Below are positions 19,244 through 29,728 of a stretch of DNA of 64,000 nucleotides, piece by piece. This DNA comes from Levilactobacillus zymae DSM 19395. Lineage in GTDB: Bacteria; Bacillota; Bacilli; Lactobacillales; Lactobacillaceae. Under the pieces are notes generated by a model that was not told the origin of the DNA, did not search any database, and saw nothing but the letters and a program-made list of their open reading frames with translations. How positions within the stretch are numbered: position 1 is the stretch's first letter; every line of letters begins with the position of its first letter. The DNA is taken from NCBI RefSeq assembly GCF_001434115.1, contig NZ_AZDW01000016.1:62001-126000 (forward strand). Direction: 5' to 3'. The translations under genes and the position numbers were made by a program.

Positions 19244-19943
19244 GTTCGGCCTCCCCCCGCCAAACCTTCTGGTCGGTCAACTGGTCAATCGCGCCCTGTT
19301 CGGTCCCCTGCGGCGTCAACATCAAGAATTGTTGGGTGTAGCGCCGGGCTAACGGGATATCGTGGGTCACGAACAGGACAGTGAGATCCAACGTCTGGTT
19401 GATTTGTTGAACTAGGTCCAGTAATTCAGTCTTGGTGACCGGATCCAGACTGGCCGTGGATTCGTCCAAAATCAAGAGGTTCGGTCGTTCGACCAACGCC
19501 TGCGCCAGGTAAGCCTTCTGCTTTTCGCCCCCGGACGCTTGGCCGATTGGGCGGTTCGCCAGCTTGGTCAGGCCGGTCTGCTTTAACATGGCCTCGACCC
19601 GTTGGCGTTCGCCGCGACTCAACCACGGCAACTTCCAGCCGGTCAGATTTAAGCCCACGAAGTCACGAATGGTTAAGGGATATTCCGAATCGATGTTGCG
19701 AAATTGGGGCACGTAGCCGATTTGCACGGCGTTAACGCTGGGCAGGTAGTTGACCTTCCCGGTCGTGGGCCGCAGCTGGTGCAGAATCGTCCGCATCAGG
19801 GTGGTCTTCCCCACCCCGTTTTCGCCGACGATACTCCAGAATTCGCCCCGGTTAATGGTGAGGTTTAAATCGTTAAAAACGGGGTGACCCGGAAAGGTCA
19901 TCCCCAGATGTTCAAGTTGTAAAATGGGTGTCTTCGACGTCAC
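19236..19943 (-). CDS. adcC: Metal ABC transporter ATP-binding protein (AdcC/ZnuC type)
   Basis: 235-residue ATPase. Walker A is GENGVGKTT (~39-47), the signature is ASGGEKQKAYLAQAL (~140-154), Walker B is LLILDEST, and the H-loop is FVTHDI. GTG start with GAGGAG upstream, overlapping the adcA stop by 4 bases, so translation is probably coupled. It powers uptake through AdcB. Confidence 0.93.
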   Translation of the reverse strand: MTSKTPILQLEHLGMTFPGHPVFNDLNLTINRGEFWSIVGENGVGKTTLMRTILHQLRPTTGKVNYLPSVNAVQIGYVPQFRNIDSEYPLTIRDFVGLNLTGWKLPWLSRGERQRVEAMLKQTGLTKLANRPIGQASGGEKQKAYLAQALVERPNLLILDESTASLDPVTKTELLDLVQQINQTLDLTVLFVTHDIPLARRYTQQFLMLTPQGTEQGAIDQLTDQKVWRGEAEHV

Positions 19944-20851
19944 GACTGACTCCTCGCTTCCTGTTGAATCCGTAGAACTTGCCGGTACTGGCTGGTCATC
20001 CAGGTCAGATAACTCTGATCGATTGGCTTGGTTTCGGTCACCTTGACCACCGGCACGTGATACTGGCGCGCCAGATTGACCATGGTGGTCACATTCTTGC
20101 TGGAGTTTTGGGTATTCTCCACGAAAAACGCAATCTTGTGGTGCCGAATCTGCGCCGCTAGCTGGGTAATGTCGGCCGGCGTGGGATCGCTGTCCTCTTC
20201 GATGGCTTGGGCAAAGTGACCGTCGCTGACCCGGTAACCCATGGCACTTAGGGCGAGGTCAAAGACCGGTTCGCTGACGGCGACTTGCTGCCCGTTAGCG
20301 TGGCGTTTGATCTGCTGAGCCAACCGGGGTAACGCGCGCAACTGCCGTTCATAGGCTTGGCCGCGCCGGGCGAACGCCGCGGCATGCTGGGGGTCCAGAC
20401 GACTAAACTGCCGGACTAGTTGGCGGGTCATCTGGGTCATCAACTGAGGGTCACTCCACAAATGGGGGTTCGCGCCCATCTTGCGGCCCACCAGGTTGCC
20501 CAGATTGAGCACCTGAATGTCGCTATGACCGTTGGCGGCCACCAACCGTTGCATCCAGCTGTCGTAGCCCAAGCCGTTTTGAATCACCACGTTGGCTCGC
20601 GCGACCTTCTTGGCCGTGGCAATGTCGGGTTCAAAGCTTTCCGGGTCGACGCTGGGACTGTTGATCACCGTGGTGACCGTCCCGTCGTTGCCCAGAATCT
20701 TCCGGGCCGCCTCACCGTAAAAGTTCAGTGACGCGACCACGTGAATTCCCGTTTGTCTTGCCGAGGTCGTGGTTTGCGTCCGGCAACCGCTCAGGTCCAG
20801 ACTTAACACTACCATTATTATCAGGCCCGTCAGCCATCCCAACCGTCGCAC
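19940..20851 (-). CDS. adcA: Metal-binding lipoprotein of zinc ABC importer
   Basis: 303-residue cluster A-I substrate-binding protein (ZnuA/AdcA). The N-terminal signal ends in the lipobox LSGC (Cys23), so it is membrane-anchored outside the cell. The core has VVASLNFYGEAARKI, a conserved NPHLWSDPQLM (metal-ligand His) and GHFAQAIEEDSDPTPADI, with FVENTQNSS toward the C-terminus. I use GTG 20851 because it begins the signal peptide; its ribosome site is weak. The open frame to 20938 would add a non-signal extension and overlap the operator. There is no long His-rich loop of the usual zinc type. Confidence 0.88.
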   Translation of the reverse strand: MRRLGWLTGLIIMVVLSLDLSGCRTQTTTSARQTGIHVVASLNFYGEAARKILGNDGTVTTVINSPSVDPESFEPDIATAKKVARANVVIQNGLGYDSWMQRLVAANGHSDIQVLNLGNLVGRKMGANPHLWSDPQLMTQMTRQLVRQFSRLDPQHAAAFARRGQAYERQLRALPRLAQQIKRHANGQQVAVSEPVFDLALSAMGYRVSDGHFAQAIEEDSDPTPADITQLAAQIRHHKIAFFVENTQNSSKNVTTMVNLARQYHVPVVKVTETKPIDQSYLTWMTSQYRQVLRIQQEARSQS

Positions 20852-20881
20852 GGACTTCCCTGCTTTCTCTCTACGAATTTG

Positions 20882-20904
20882 TAAATGATAACTATTACCA
20901 TTTA
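20882..20904. promoter_or_regulatory. Zur-like operator
   Basis: Near-palindrome with outer arms TAAATG and CATTTA around TAAC-TATTAC (19 of 23 positions symmetric), resembling Zur/Fur-family boxes. It is directly downstream of the predicted -10. Confidence 0.6.
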
Positions 20905-20934
20905 CCAGTTTACCGAAAAATGAAAGCTTGTCAA
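20901..20934 (-). promoter_or_regulatory. Promoter of adcACB with AdcR-like box
   Basis: -35 TTGACA (20929-20934), 16-base spacer, -10 TAAACT (20907-20912). TAAACTGGTAAA (20901-20912) overlaps the -10 and differs at two positions from the AdcR box TTAACTGGTTAA. Confidence 0.6.
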
Positions 20935-21882
20935 TCACTTTTCGCCGGAATTCCCCAGGTAAGGCGCCAAAAAGGTCGCGACGGTCTGGTCGTATTTTGC
21001 GGGATCCGCCGCTCTAGTCGCGATGTGCCCGGCGCTGGGGTGGCGGTAACGTTGCTTCGGACCGGCCGCCGCCTGATAGAGGATATCCAGATTTTCAATC
21101 GGAACGGTCTGGTCGTTGGCCCCCTGGATGAAGAGAATGGGCAGGTCGGTGTGCCGCAATTGTTCGGCGATGTCGCCGTCTTGAAGCCGGTAACCCGCAT
21201 CGAGGCGCGAGTATTGGTTTGCCAACGTCATGGTCGGGGTCGCCGGCACGTGGTACTTGTGCCAGAGCCGGTAACGTCCCTCCGAAAGGACCGACGCGTA
21301 CCCGGAATCGGCCACCACGGCCTTAACGTTAGCCGGCAGATCTTCACCCGCCGTTGCCAGGACCGTCGCGGCCCCCATGGAAATCCCCATCAGTACGATT
21401 TGCACGTCAGCGCCTTGCCGGTCGATCACCTGACTGATCCAGCCTTGATAGTCGTGCCGGTCCAGCCAACCGTAACCGATGGTGGTCCCGTCACTATCCC
21501 CGTGCGCCCGCGCATCGGGCATCAACACCTGGTAGCCCCACGCGTGAAAGACCTGGGCGTAGGGAATCATTTGCTCGCGGGAATGGCCTAGGCCGTGTGC
21601 CAAGATGGCGACCCGGTCACTGGGCTGCTCGGCGGGAATGAACGACGCCCGTAACGTGAGGCCATCCTGACTGGTCTGGGTCCATTCTTGGAGGGGCTGC
21701 TGGAGGTACCAGGCGTTGTCCGCCGCCGTATTCTCCGCAATCGACCGCTGCTTGGATTTTTGCTTGCTGCGACTGAAGGACTTCATGCCCATCTGGTAGA
21801 CCGCCAGGGTACTCCCCACCAGGCTGACCAAACTCGTTGCCGCTAACGCTGCCGTAATCCCGAACCACTTTTTTGTCGTCAT
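20935..21882 (-). CDS. Alpha/beta hydrolase with N-terminal membrane anchor
   Basis: 315 residues. An N-terminal hydrophobic segment (~8-30) suggests a membrane-anchored, outward-facing enzyme. The fold shows AILAHGLGHSREQM (oxyanion region), nucleophile GISMGAAT (Ser near 175), and the late Asp and His in QGANDQTVPIENL and SAGHI. It is closest to the lactobacillus BAAT/acyl-esterase type; the substrate is unknown. ATG 21882 has AAAGGAG 9 bases upstream; a GTG one codon earlier is possible. It sits just upstream of the zinc operon but ends before that promoter. Confidence 0.85.
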   Translation of the reverse strand: MTTKKWFGITAALAATSLVSLVGSTLAVYQMGMKSFSRSKQKSKQRSIAENTAADNAWYLQQPLQEWTQTSQDGLTLRASFIPAEQPSDRVAILAHGLGHSREQMIPYAQVFHAWGYQVLMPDARAHGDSDGTTIGYGWLDRHDYQGWISQVIDRQGADVQIVLMGISMGAATVLATAGEDLPANVKAVVADSGYASVLSEGRYRLWHKYHVPATPTMTLANQYSRLDAGYRLQDGDIAEQLRHTDLPILFIQGANDQTVPIENLDILYQAAAGPKQRYRHPSAGHIATRAADPAKYDQTVATFLAPYLGNSGEK

Positions 21883-21972
21883 CACCGAACACTCCTTTTG
21901 ACTTGCTTAATTACTTCCTACCATACCCGAAATTCGACGGGGTTGCCAAGGGGTATCCCGGAAAATTTCGCG

Positions 21973-22020
21973 AAAAAAACAATTCCCAAACTGCCAATTG
22001 AGGCGGTTGGAAATTGTTTT
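21973..22020 (-). terminator. Terminator of the secreted protein gene
   Basis: Long stem with minor mismatches, arms AAAACAATTCCCAAACTGCC and GGCGGTTGGAAATTGTTTT, then seven T on the minus strand. Confidence 0.8.
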
Positions 22021-22076
22021 GATTGGGGCTAAATGAAACGGCTAACTTATATATGTACTGACCTGAATTACAATTC

Positions 22077-22586
22077 CTAAAACGGCGTGGTACTCGTCGT
22101 GGTGTACCACGCATTATGCGTCAGATAAGTCGTGTAAATCCAAACCGTATACGGGGCACTCATTTGGTAACCCCCGTTGCCGTTAGAAACGTCAAAATTC
22201 CCTAGGGTCCAGTGACGTTTACCGCCGAAGTTTTTCCATTGAGGCTTAACGTAGGTCGTATCATCGCTATTACGGGTGCCGAAGCAATAATAGCCGTGTT
22301 GCCGCTTCGCTATGCTGTAATATTTGGCCTTAATCTGGCTGTGATGCCATTGCCCCTTCAAGCGAGATTTCCAAGCCAGCTGAACCGCATGACGCGTAAA
22401 GTGTAACCGATGATAGGTGTAGTGACCACTACTATATTGTCGTGAATACCAGTACTTATGGTGCCGCAAAACATACGGATTGGTGGCTAGTTTGGTTTTA
22501 GCGTTCGCCGTGGTCGTGGGCGCCACCGCAAAAACACTAGCAACTAACATACCAGCAAATACGCCGGCGTAGCGGGATATTTTCAT
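22077..22586 (-). CDS. Secreted Tyr/His-rich protein, unknown
   Basis: 169 residues with a clear signal peptide (~1-29, cleavage near ANA-KT). The mature part is basic and aromatic, with repeated YxxRxYxxGHYxYxRxxF-like elements and HYTYHRLHFTRHAVQLAWKS. I do not recognise a family; it resembles the many orphan exported proteins of lactobacilli. GAGAGGAG precedes the ATG. It is monocistronic with its own promoter and terminator. Confidence 0.78.
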   Translation of the reverse strand: MKISRYAGVFAGMLVASVFAVAPTTTANAKTKLATNPYVLRHHKYWYSRQYSSGHYTYHRLHFTRHAVQLAWKSRLKGQWHHSQIKAKYYSIAKRQHGYYCFGTRNSDDTTYVKPQWKNFGGKRHWTLGNFDVSNGNGGYQMSAPYTVWIYTTYLTHNAWYTTTSTTPF

Positions 22587-22612
22587 GTCTAGAACTCCTC
22601 TCTGATAATCTT

Positions 22613-22641
22613 AGTATAGCGCTTTAGTCTAATAATGTAAT
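22613..22641 (-). promoter_or_regulatory. Promoter of the secreted protein gene
   Basis: -35 ATTACA (22636-22641), 17-base spacer, -10 TATACT (22613-22618). Confidence 0.65.
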
Positions 22642-22682
22642 CGCTTAATAATTAAGATAACAGCCATCGATTGGTGAAAACT

Positions 22683-22725
22683 AAAAACCGACCCGTGAAA
22701 ATCTGAAGACCTTCACGAATCGGTT
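22683..22725 (-). terminator. Terminator of ispE
   Basis: AACCGACCCGTGAA/TTCACGAATCGGTT stem (22686-22699 with 22712-22725) and a T run on the minus strand. Confidence 0.85.
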
Positions 22726-22738
22726 CTATTTTTACAGT

Positions 22739-23593
22739 TTAAGGTAACGGTCGCACCAAATACACCTCGCGGCAGAAGCCCTTCATGCCGTTAAAGACCC
22801 GTTGCGCCCGGGATTGCTTGCTACACAGACCAAAGACCGTGGGCCCGGTCCCACTCATCTGCGCCGCGTCCGCGCCAAACTTCATCATTTGGCGTTTCAA
22901 CTGCGTGATTTCGGGATGCCGCTTGGCCGTTAACGGCTCCAAGGCGTTGCCCATCACCGCGCACATCGCCTCGATGTCCTGTTCGCGAATCCCGCGCAAC
23001 AACGCCTCGATGTCCGGATGGTCCAAATCGTCATACCGAATCCGCTGCAGGATACTGGGCGTTGAGACGCTGACCTTGGGCTTGGCTAAAACCACCCAGG
23101 CCGCCGGCAGTTTCGACAACGGCGTGATTCGCTCGCCGCGACCGCGCACGTGGGCCGTCCGCCCGTACACGCAGTACGGCACGTCCGAATCGATCTGCAG
23201 GCCCAGCTTGGCCAATTCTTGCCACGACAGTCCCAGGTCCCACAGCTGGTTTAAGCCGCGTAAGACGGCGGCCGCATCGGATGAGCCCCCGCCCAGTCCG
23301 GCGGCGACCGGAATATTTTTCTTGATACGAATGTTGACCCCCTGCTTGACCTGAAATTGGGTTTGCAGTAAGTGGGCCGCTTGAAAGGCCAAGTTGCGCT
23401 GATCGTTGGGTAAAAACCCGCTATCCGACGCTACCCGGATTCGTTTATGGTGGGTCAACGTCTGGATTTCGACGTAGTCCGCCAAGTCGACCGAAGTCAT
23501 CACCATGTTCCACTCCTCCATACCATCCTGATGGTGGTACGGGGTGTCGAGCCCGAGATTTATCTTGGCCGGTGCCTTTTCAATCAGTTGCAT
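22739..23593 (-). CDS. ispE: 4-diphosphocytidyl-2-C-methyl-D-erythritol kinase (IspE)
   Basis: 284-residue GHMP kinase. The N-terminus has KAPAKINLGLD, the ATP loop is PVAAGLGGGSSDAAAVL (~91-107), and the C-terminal motif is MSGTGPTVFGLC. By family it phosphorylates CDP-methylerythritol in the MEP isoprenoid pathway. Lactobacilli generally make isoprenoids by the mevalonate route, and mvaA is in this same window, so this enzyme is probably an orphan with another or no MEP role. AGGTGAG precedes the ATG. The order rsmA-veg-ispE matches other Firmicutes. Confidence 0.93.
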   Translation of the reverse strand: MQLIEKAPAKINLGLDTPYHHQDGMEEWNMVMTSVDLADYVEIQTLTHHKRIRVASDSGFLPNDQRNLAFQAAHLLQTQFQVKQGVNIRIKKNIPVAAGLGGGSSDAAAVLRGLNQLWDLGLSWQELAKLGLQIDSDVPYCVYGRTAHVRGRGERITPLSKLPAAWVVLAKPKVSVSTPSILQRIRYDDLDHPDIEALLRGIREQDIEAMCAVMGNALEPLTAKRHPEITQLKRQMMKFGADAAQMSGTGPTVFGLCSKQSRAQRVFNGMKGFCREVYLVRPLP

Positions 23594-23655
23594 GAGCTCA
23601 CCTGAATTCCTGGTAGGCTTACCGCCCTACCGTTGTTCTGAATGTAATTAAGCCC

Positions 23656-23661
23656 ATTATA
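23656..23661 (-). promoter_or_regulatory. -10 element upstream of ispE
   Basis: Perfect TATAAT about 63 bases before the ATG; no good -35. Confidence 0.5.
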
Positions 23662-23680
23662 CTATGGAAAAGTGCAAAAT

Positions 23681-23700
23681 AAAAAGGCCTTATCCGGCCC
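23681..23700 (-). terminator. Short terminator after veg
   Basis: GGCC-GGATAA-GGCC hairpin followed by five T on the minus strand. Confidence 0.6.
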
Positions 23701-23705
23701 AATTA

Positions 23706-23942
23706 TTATTCATCAAAGTCGACTTCGATGTTTTTGGTTAAAATATCGGTATAGCTATAAGAAACGCGTTCGAATGAATTTTCGTTCTGGTCAAGATCCA
23801 CCACGAAAACGGCGGGGTAGGTCTCTCGAAGAATTCCATGCCGTTCGGTTGTTTTCTTTCGACCGGCTTGAGCGATGACCATCAATTTTTCGCCAATACG
23901 CCCATCCAGTTTGTTCTTAATGTTCGCTAAACTTGTTGGCAT
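23706..23942 (-). CDS. veg: Veg family protein
   Basis: 78 residues, MPTSLANIKNKLDGRIGEKL..., the conserved Veg protein of Firmicutes, highly expressed and linked in B. subtilis to biofilm gene control. The core GRKKTTERHGILRETYPAVFVVDLD is intact. ATG 23942 has AGAGGTG upstream; the longer open frame to 24020 runs through its promoter and is not real. It lies between rsmA and ispE, the usual place. Confidence 0.95.
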   Translation of the reverse strand: MPTSLANIKNKLDGRIGEKLMVIAQAGRKKTTERHGILRETYPAVFVVDLDQNENSFERVSYSYTDILTKNIEVDFDE

Positions 23943-23962
23943 GCACTTCACCTCTGTGAAAC

Positions 23963-24020
23963 ATGATACCATAGTTTCACAAGAAATGCAAATTATACCA
24001 CAACCGGTTCGCAAGCGCAA
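23963..24020 (-). promoter_or_regulatory. Two tandem promoters of veg
   Basis: P1: TTGCGC (24015-24020), 17 bases, TATAAT (23992-23997). P2: TTGCAT (23986-23991), 17 bases, TATCAT (23963-23968). An inverted repeat, GTGAAAC (23956-23962) with GTTTCAC (23974-23980), overlaps the P2 -10. Confidence 0.75.
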
Positions 24021-24040
24021 GAATCAGCCAATGGTAAGGG

Positions 24041-24931
24041 TTACATCAACCCGTCAGCGTGAAAAGCGTTGACTAATTCAATGAAATTAATCAACGTTAA
24101 CCGTTCTGGCCGCAGTTGCCGGGAAATCTCGACCTTATCCAGGACGGCTTCGATCCGTTCGCGCACCTCGGGTTGTTTACCAAAAATCCCCTGCAGGTTG
24201 TTCCACAGCGACTTGCGCCGGTGGGCAAAGCAGCCCTTCACGAACCCGTACAGCGCTTGGTCGCTATAGGGTTCCACGGGTAAGGCCGCCCGCGGGGTCA
24301 GGCGAATGATGGCCGAATCCACGTTGGGTTGTGGAATGAACGCGGTCCGAGGCACGTTGAAGGCCACTTCCACGTGGGCGCGGTATTGCATGACCACGGA
24401 CAGCGACCCGTAAGCCTTGGTCCCGGGCTCGGCGACTAACCGATCGGCCACCTCGGCTTGCATCATGACCACGATTTGGTCGAAGGTCACGTTACTCTTC
24501 AGCACGCCCATCAGGATCGGCGTGGTGATGTAGTACGGCAGGTTGGCCACTAACTTAATCGGGTGGCCCGGTTCAAATTCGTTTTGAATGACCTCGGGCA
24601 GGTTGGCCTTTAAAATGTCCTGGTTAATAATCTTGACGTTGTCGTAAGGCATCAGGGTCTCGTCGAGGACTGGCAGCAGGTTTTCGTCGATTTCAAAAGC
24701 CACGACCCGCCGTGCCCGCCGCGCGAGTTGTTCGGTCAATGCCCCAATTCCGGGGCCAATTTCGATGACGTTATCGTTGTCGGTCACGTCGGCCGCACTG
24801 ACGATGTTGCGTAAAATGTTCAAATCCGACAAGAAGTTTTGGCCCAGGCTCTTCTTGGCCACTAACCGGTAACGGTTCAGGATGGCCTTGGTCCGGGCCG
24901 GGGAGCCAATTTCTGGCACGTCGTTATTCAT
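24041..24931 (-). CDS. rsmA: 16S rRNA dimethyladenosine transferase (KsgA)
   Basis: Dimethylates A1518 and A1519 (E. coli numbering) of 16S rRNA during 30S maturation. 296 residues, with [12 protein letters not shown] (~26-37), SAM motif [12 protein letters not shown] (~55-66), FEIDENL and the catalytic [13 protein letters not shown] (~128-140). AGGAGGAAT precedes the ATG. It overlaps the end of rnmV by 8 bases, forming the tatD-rnmV-rsmA operon. Confidence 0.97.
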   Translation of the reverse strand: MNNDVPEIGSPARTKAILNRYRLVAKKSLGQNFLSDLNILRNIVSAADVTDNDNVIEIGPGIGALTEQLARRARRVVAFEIDENLLPVLDETLMPYDNVKIINQDILKANLPEVIQNEFEPGHPIKLVANLPYYITTPILMGVLKSNVTFDQIVVMMQAEVADRLVAEPGTKAYGSLSVVMQYRAHVEVAFNVPRTAFIPQPNVDSAIIRLTPRAALPVEPYSDQALYGFVKGCFAHRRKSLWNNLQGIFGKQPEVRERIEAVLDKVEISRQLRPERLTLINFIELVNAFHADGLM

Positions 24932-25499
24932 GAAATTCCTCCTTCGATGCTGCGTTCAGTTGGGCGATGGCGTGGGCGAACGTTGCCGGTTGGATACCAA
25001 ACATCCGCAAGCGTTTCTCCAACTGCTTGCCGTTGACGTACCCAATCTGCAACAGTTCCCCCAGTTGCTCGCGGCGTTGCTTGGCGCCCGCGCCCCCAAT
25101 CAAGCCTGCCGTCATCAAATCGGCGTGGGTGATCAGTTCCGGGGCGGCATCAGTCTCGGTATACACGTGGTCGAGGGCCGCGCGAATCGCGTCCGGCGTG
25201 GCATGTTCCACGCCCAACGACCCGCCCGCCTTGTCCGGTCGGCCTTCCTTCTTGGGCAGGAAGGCGTGCTTGGCGTTGGGGACGGCCTCGGCCACGATCT
25301 TACGAATCTTCTCCCCGGAAAAATCCGGGTCGGTGAAGATGATCACGCCGCGCTGGTCGGCCAATTTTTCGATCAACGCCAGGGTGTCCTCGTCGATCGC
25401 GGACCCGCGGGTTTCGATGGTGTCGGCGTTGACCGCGCGGTTGATGGCCTTGGTGTCGTCCTTACCCTCAACCACCAGCACTTCTTTAATCTTTTTCAA
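24924..25499 (-). CDS. rnmV: Ribonuclease M5
   Basis: 191-residue TOPRIM nuclease that matures 5S rRNA. The TOPRIM motifs are VLVVEGKDD (~7-15) and [14 protein letters not shown] (~55-68). TTG 25499 is chosen because GAGGAG lies 10 bases upstream and the family begins (M)[11 protein letters not shown]; a longer frame would run back into tatD. It overlaps tatD by 14 bases and rsmA by 8, so all three are translationally linked. Confidence 0.95.
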   Translation of the reverse strand: MKKIKEVLVVEGKDDTKAINRAVNADTIETRGSAIDEDTLALIEKLADQRGVIIFTDPDFSGEKIRKIVAEAVPNAKHAFLPKKEGRPDKAGGSLGVEHATPDAIRAALDHVYTETDAAPELITHADLMTAGLIGGAGAKQRREQLGELLQIGYVNGKQLEKRLRMFGIQPATFAHAIAQLNAASKEEFHE

Positions 25500-26262
25500 T
25501 ATGGTAAAACTCCTCTGCGTTGTGGTAGGTCGCCGCGGCAATCTCGTCCGGCGTGGTGTCGCGTTCCTTGGCAATGGCTTCGACCGTGTAGCGGGTGAAG
25601 CCCGGTTCGTTCTGTTCGCCACGATGGGGTTCCGGCGTCAGGTACGGCGCATCGGTCTCGACCATCATCACGTCGAGTGGCGTCGCCCGCACGGAATCGT
25701 GGACCTCGTGGGCGTTCTTGAAGCTTGCCACCCCGGAATAGGAGATATGCATCCCCAGATCTAAGAACTTCTTCAACCATTCGGGATCGCCGTTAAAGCT
25801 GTGCATGACCCCACCAATGTCTTGAATCCCGGCTTCTTTGATGATGCGGTAGGTGTCGGCAAAGGCGTCACGGTTGTGGACCACGATGGGCTTGCCGACC
25901 TCCTTGGCAATCGCGATTTGGCGGGCAAAGACCTTTCGTTGAGTGTCCTGTGGGGACGTATCCCAGTGGTAGTCCAACCCGATTTCCCCCAATGCCCGCA
26001 CACGGTCGTCGGCCAACTGACTTTCCAGTTCGGCTTCCTTAGCCGGCGTGTAGTTCTTGGAATCCTCGGGGTGCCACCCCACCGCGGCCACCAATTCGGG
26101 ATACTGGTGCGCCAACTTGATGGCGTCGGTATTCAGCTGGGTGTTGGACCCCACGATGGTCATCTTGGTGACGCCCAAGTCGGCGGCGCGCTGCAAATAC
26201 TTGGGCACGTCGGTAATAAATTCTTCACTGTTTAAATGGGTATGTGAATCATAGATTTGCAT
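25486..26262 (-). CDS. tatD: TatD family metal-dependent hydrolase
   Basis: 258-residue TIM-barrel amidohydrolase, probably a 3'-5' DNA/RNA exonuclease. Metal ligands appear in DSHTHLN (His7, His9), GEIGLDYHW (Glu ~93), VVHNRDA, MHSFNG and ETDAPYL. ATG 26262 has AAAGGAGAG upstream; the frame extends to 26304 without a good site. First gene of tatD-rnmV-rsmA. Confidence 0.95.
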   Translation of the reverse strand: MQIYDSHTHLNSEEFITDVPKYLQRAADLGVTKMTIVGSNTQLNTDAIKLAHQYPELVAAVGWHPEDSKNYTPAKEAELESQLADDRVRALGEIGLDYHWDTSPQDTQRKVFARQIAIAKEVGKPIVVHNRDAFADTYRIIKEAGIQDIGGVMHSFNGDPEWLKKFLDLGMHISYSGVASFKNAHEVHDSVRATPLDVMMVETDAPYLTPEPHRGEQNEPGFTRYTVEAIAKERDTTPDEIAAATYHNAEEFYHIEKD

Positions 26263-26355
26263 GGATACTCTCCTTTGCATGAAATGTTCGTGAAACGTTG
26301 GCATAGCCTTACCAAAGTCGTGGAAACGTTATGACATGAACACATAGCAAAAAAC

Positions 26356-26361
26356 ATTATA
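26356..26361 (-). promoter_or_regulatory. -10 element upstream of tatD
   Basis: Perfect TATAAT about 95 bases before tatD; the -35 is weak. Confidence 0.5.
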
Positions 26362-26463
26362 GTCGTCGCGACAGTCACTGCTCTACTAATTAATCTAGTG
26401 GAATCCAGTAAGGTAGCCCCGCCGCTATCACATCAATTGTCGATTTAATCTGCCAGTGTACAG

Positions 26464-26610
26464 CCTGGAGGCGAGCAGGGGCTCAGCCAGCGAAATTGTG
26501 GTTAGTCGACGTTCTTGGTCGGCTTACCACAAGGTCGATCTTCAAAACTCGCGACTCTTGCGAGGTTCGAAGTCGTGCCCGCAGGCGTTCCAGCCCCTGA
26601 GCGCCGGAGG
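26464..26610. repeat. Structured intergenic element A (possible ncRNA)
   Basis: Three nested helices: outer arms GGCGAGCAGGGGCT (26470-26483) and AGCCCCTGAGCGCC (26592-26605), 12 of 14 paired. A central hairpin at 26496-26532 has TTGTGGT/ACCACAA ends and TCGAC/GTCGG inside. A second hairpin, CTTC-CTCGC/GCGAG-GAAG, spans 26540-26572. On the minus strand it contains GGCTGGAACG and GGGCACG, shared with shorter elements at 35317 and 62216. There is no open frame and no clear promoter, so it may be an RNA or a mobile palindromic repeat. Confidence 0.6.
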
Positions 26611-26631
26611 GCGACAACCTTATCTAACACT

Positions 26632-26672
26632 CAAAAAACGCGGGCCGGCGTCTTTCGATTCGCCGCCCGCGT
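26632..26672 (-). terminator. Terminator of metG
   Basis: AACGCGGG-CGGCG/CGCCG-CCCGCGTT stem followed by six T on the minus strand, 12 bases after the metG stop. Confidence 0.9.
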
Positions 26673-26683
26673 TGTGCTTGACG

Positions 26684-28840
<2,157 letters not shown>

Positions 28841-28851
28841 CTGCCGCTGAT

Positions 28852-29700
28852 TTAAAAGAGGTCCAATTGCTGCGGGGCCAAATTGGTCCAGTGCAACTGT
28901 AAAATCTCCTTTAACCGTAAGGCGTTCGGGGCGGCATCGCGCCCGGAGTTGTTGTTGAAGATCACGCTGACGTTTTGCGCCTGCGCGGCCAACTGCCGCA
29001 CCAGTGTCGCAATCGACTGGAGCTCGGCTTCACTGTACTTGTACAGCGTTCGGGTCTTGCGCCAGTTAGCGCCCTGATTGAACCAGCCTTGCGCGTTACG
29101 GCCGTGCAACCGGACCACCGCCAGTTGCGGGGTGGTCACCGTGGCGACTAACGGAATCCCATCGTTTAAATTATGGGGTTCGTCGGTCACCACGTTGGTC
29201 AACTTGAGCGAGGTCAGATACGCCATCACGTCGGTCGTCAGTCCCGGCGTGGCGAACCAGCTGGGACTGCGAAACTCCACGGCCAGCGGTAAGTCACCCA
29301 TGGCTAACCGGACCTGCCGCAGATATTCGATGTTGGCCGTGGTGCGGTTAAAGTACGGTGGAAACTGTAACAGAATCGTTTGTAATTTCTGCTGAGCCAC
29401 CAACGGCGCCACCATTTCGCGGTAGTGCGTAAAGGTCGCCTGCACCTCTTCGGCGGTCACCGGGTGCTGGCGTTGGCCGTGGGTGGTCATGACTTGGTTG
29501 GCCTTCAAAATAAACTGAAAGCCGTCCGGCACGCTGGCCTGCCAATTCGCCACCGTGCTGGTCCGGGGAATCCCGTAAAACGGGGTGTCCAATTCGACCA
29601 GTGGCAGGTGCCCCGCATACTCGGTGAGGGTCACCGGCCGCTGCTCGCCGCCAATCAAGGCGGGATGCTCCGTCCAGGTCGTTAAACCGATACTAATCAT
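28852..29700 (-). CDS. DUF72 domain protein (YecE-like)
   Basis: 282-residue TIM-barrel protein of the widespread DUF72/YecE family, without an established reaction. Features are GLTTWTEHP at the N-terminus, LPLVELDTPFYGIPR (~33-47), FILKANQVMTTHG (~63-75) and SVIFNNNSGRDAAPNAL near the end. AAGGAGGGG precedes the ATG. It follows a small membrane protein gene and the sirtuin gene on the same strand, probably in one transcript. Confidence 0.9.
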   Translation of the reverse strand: MISIGLTTWTEHPALIGGEQRPVTLTEYAGHLPLVELDTPFYGIPRTSTVANWQASVPDGFQFILKANQVMTTHGQRQHPVTAEEVQATFTHYREMVAPLVAQQKLQTILLQFPPYFNRTTANIEYLRQVRLAMGDLPLAVEFRSPSWFATPGLTTDVMAYLTSLKLTNVVTDEPHNLNDGIPLVATVTTPQLAVVRLHGRNAQGWFNQGANWRKTRTLYKYSEAELQSIATLVRQLAAQAQNVSVIFNNNSGRDAAPNALRLKEILQLHWTNLAPQQLDLF

Positions 29701-29728
29701 GGTTGCCCCTCCTTACGCTATCCCTGAC

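Noticed and set aside
24882-25764. Long plus-strand frames opposite rnmV and tatD
   Set aside because: They are shadows of conserved minus-strand genes, favoured by the GC-rich third positions.
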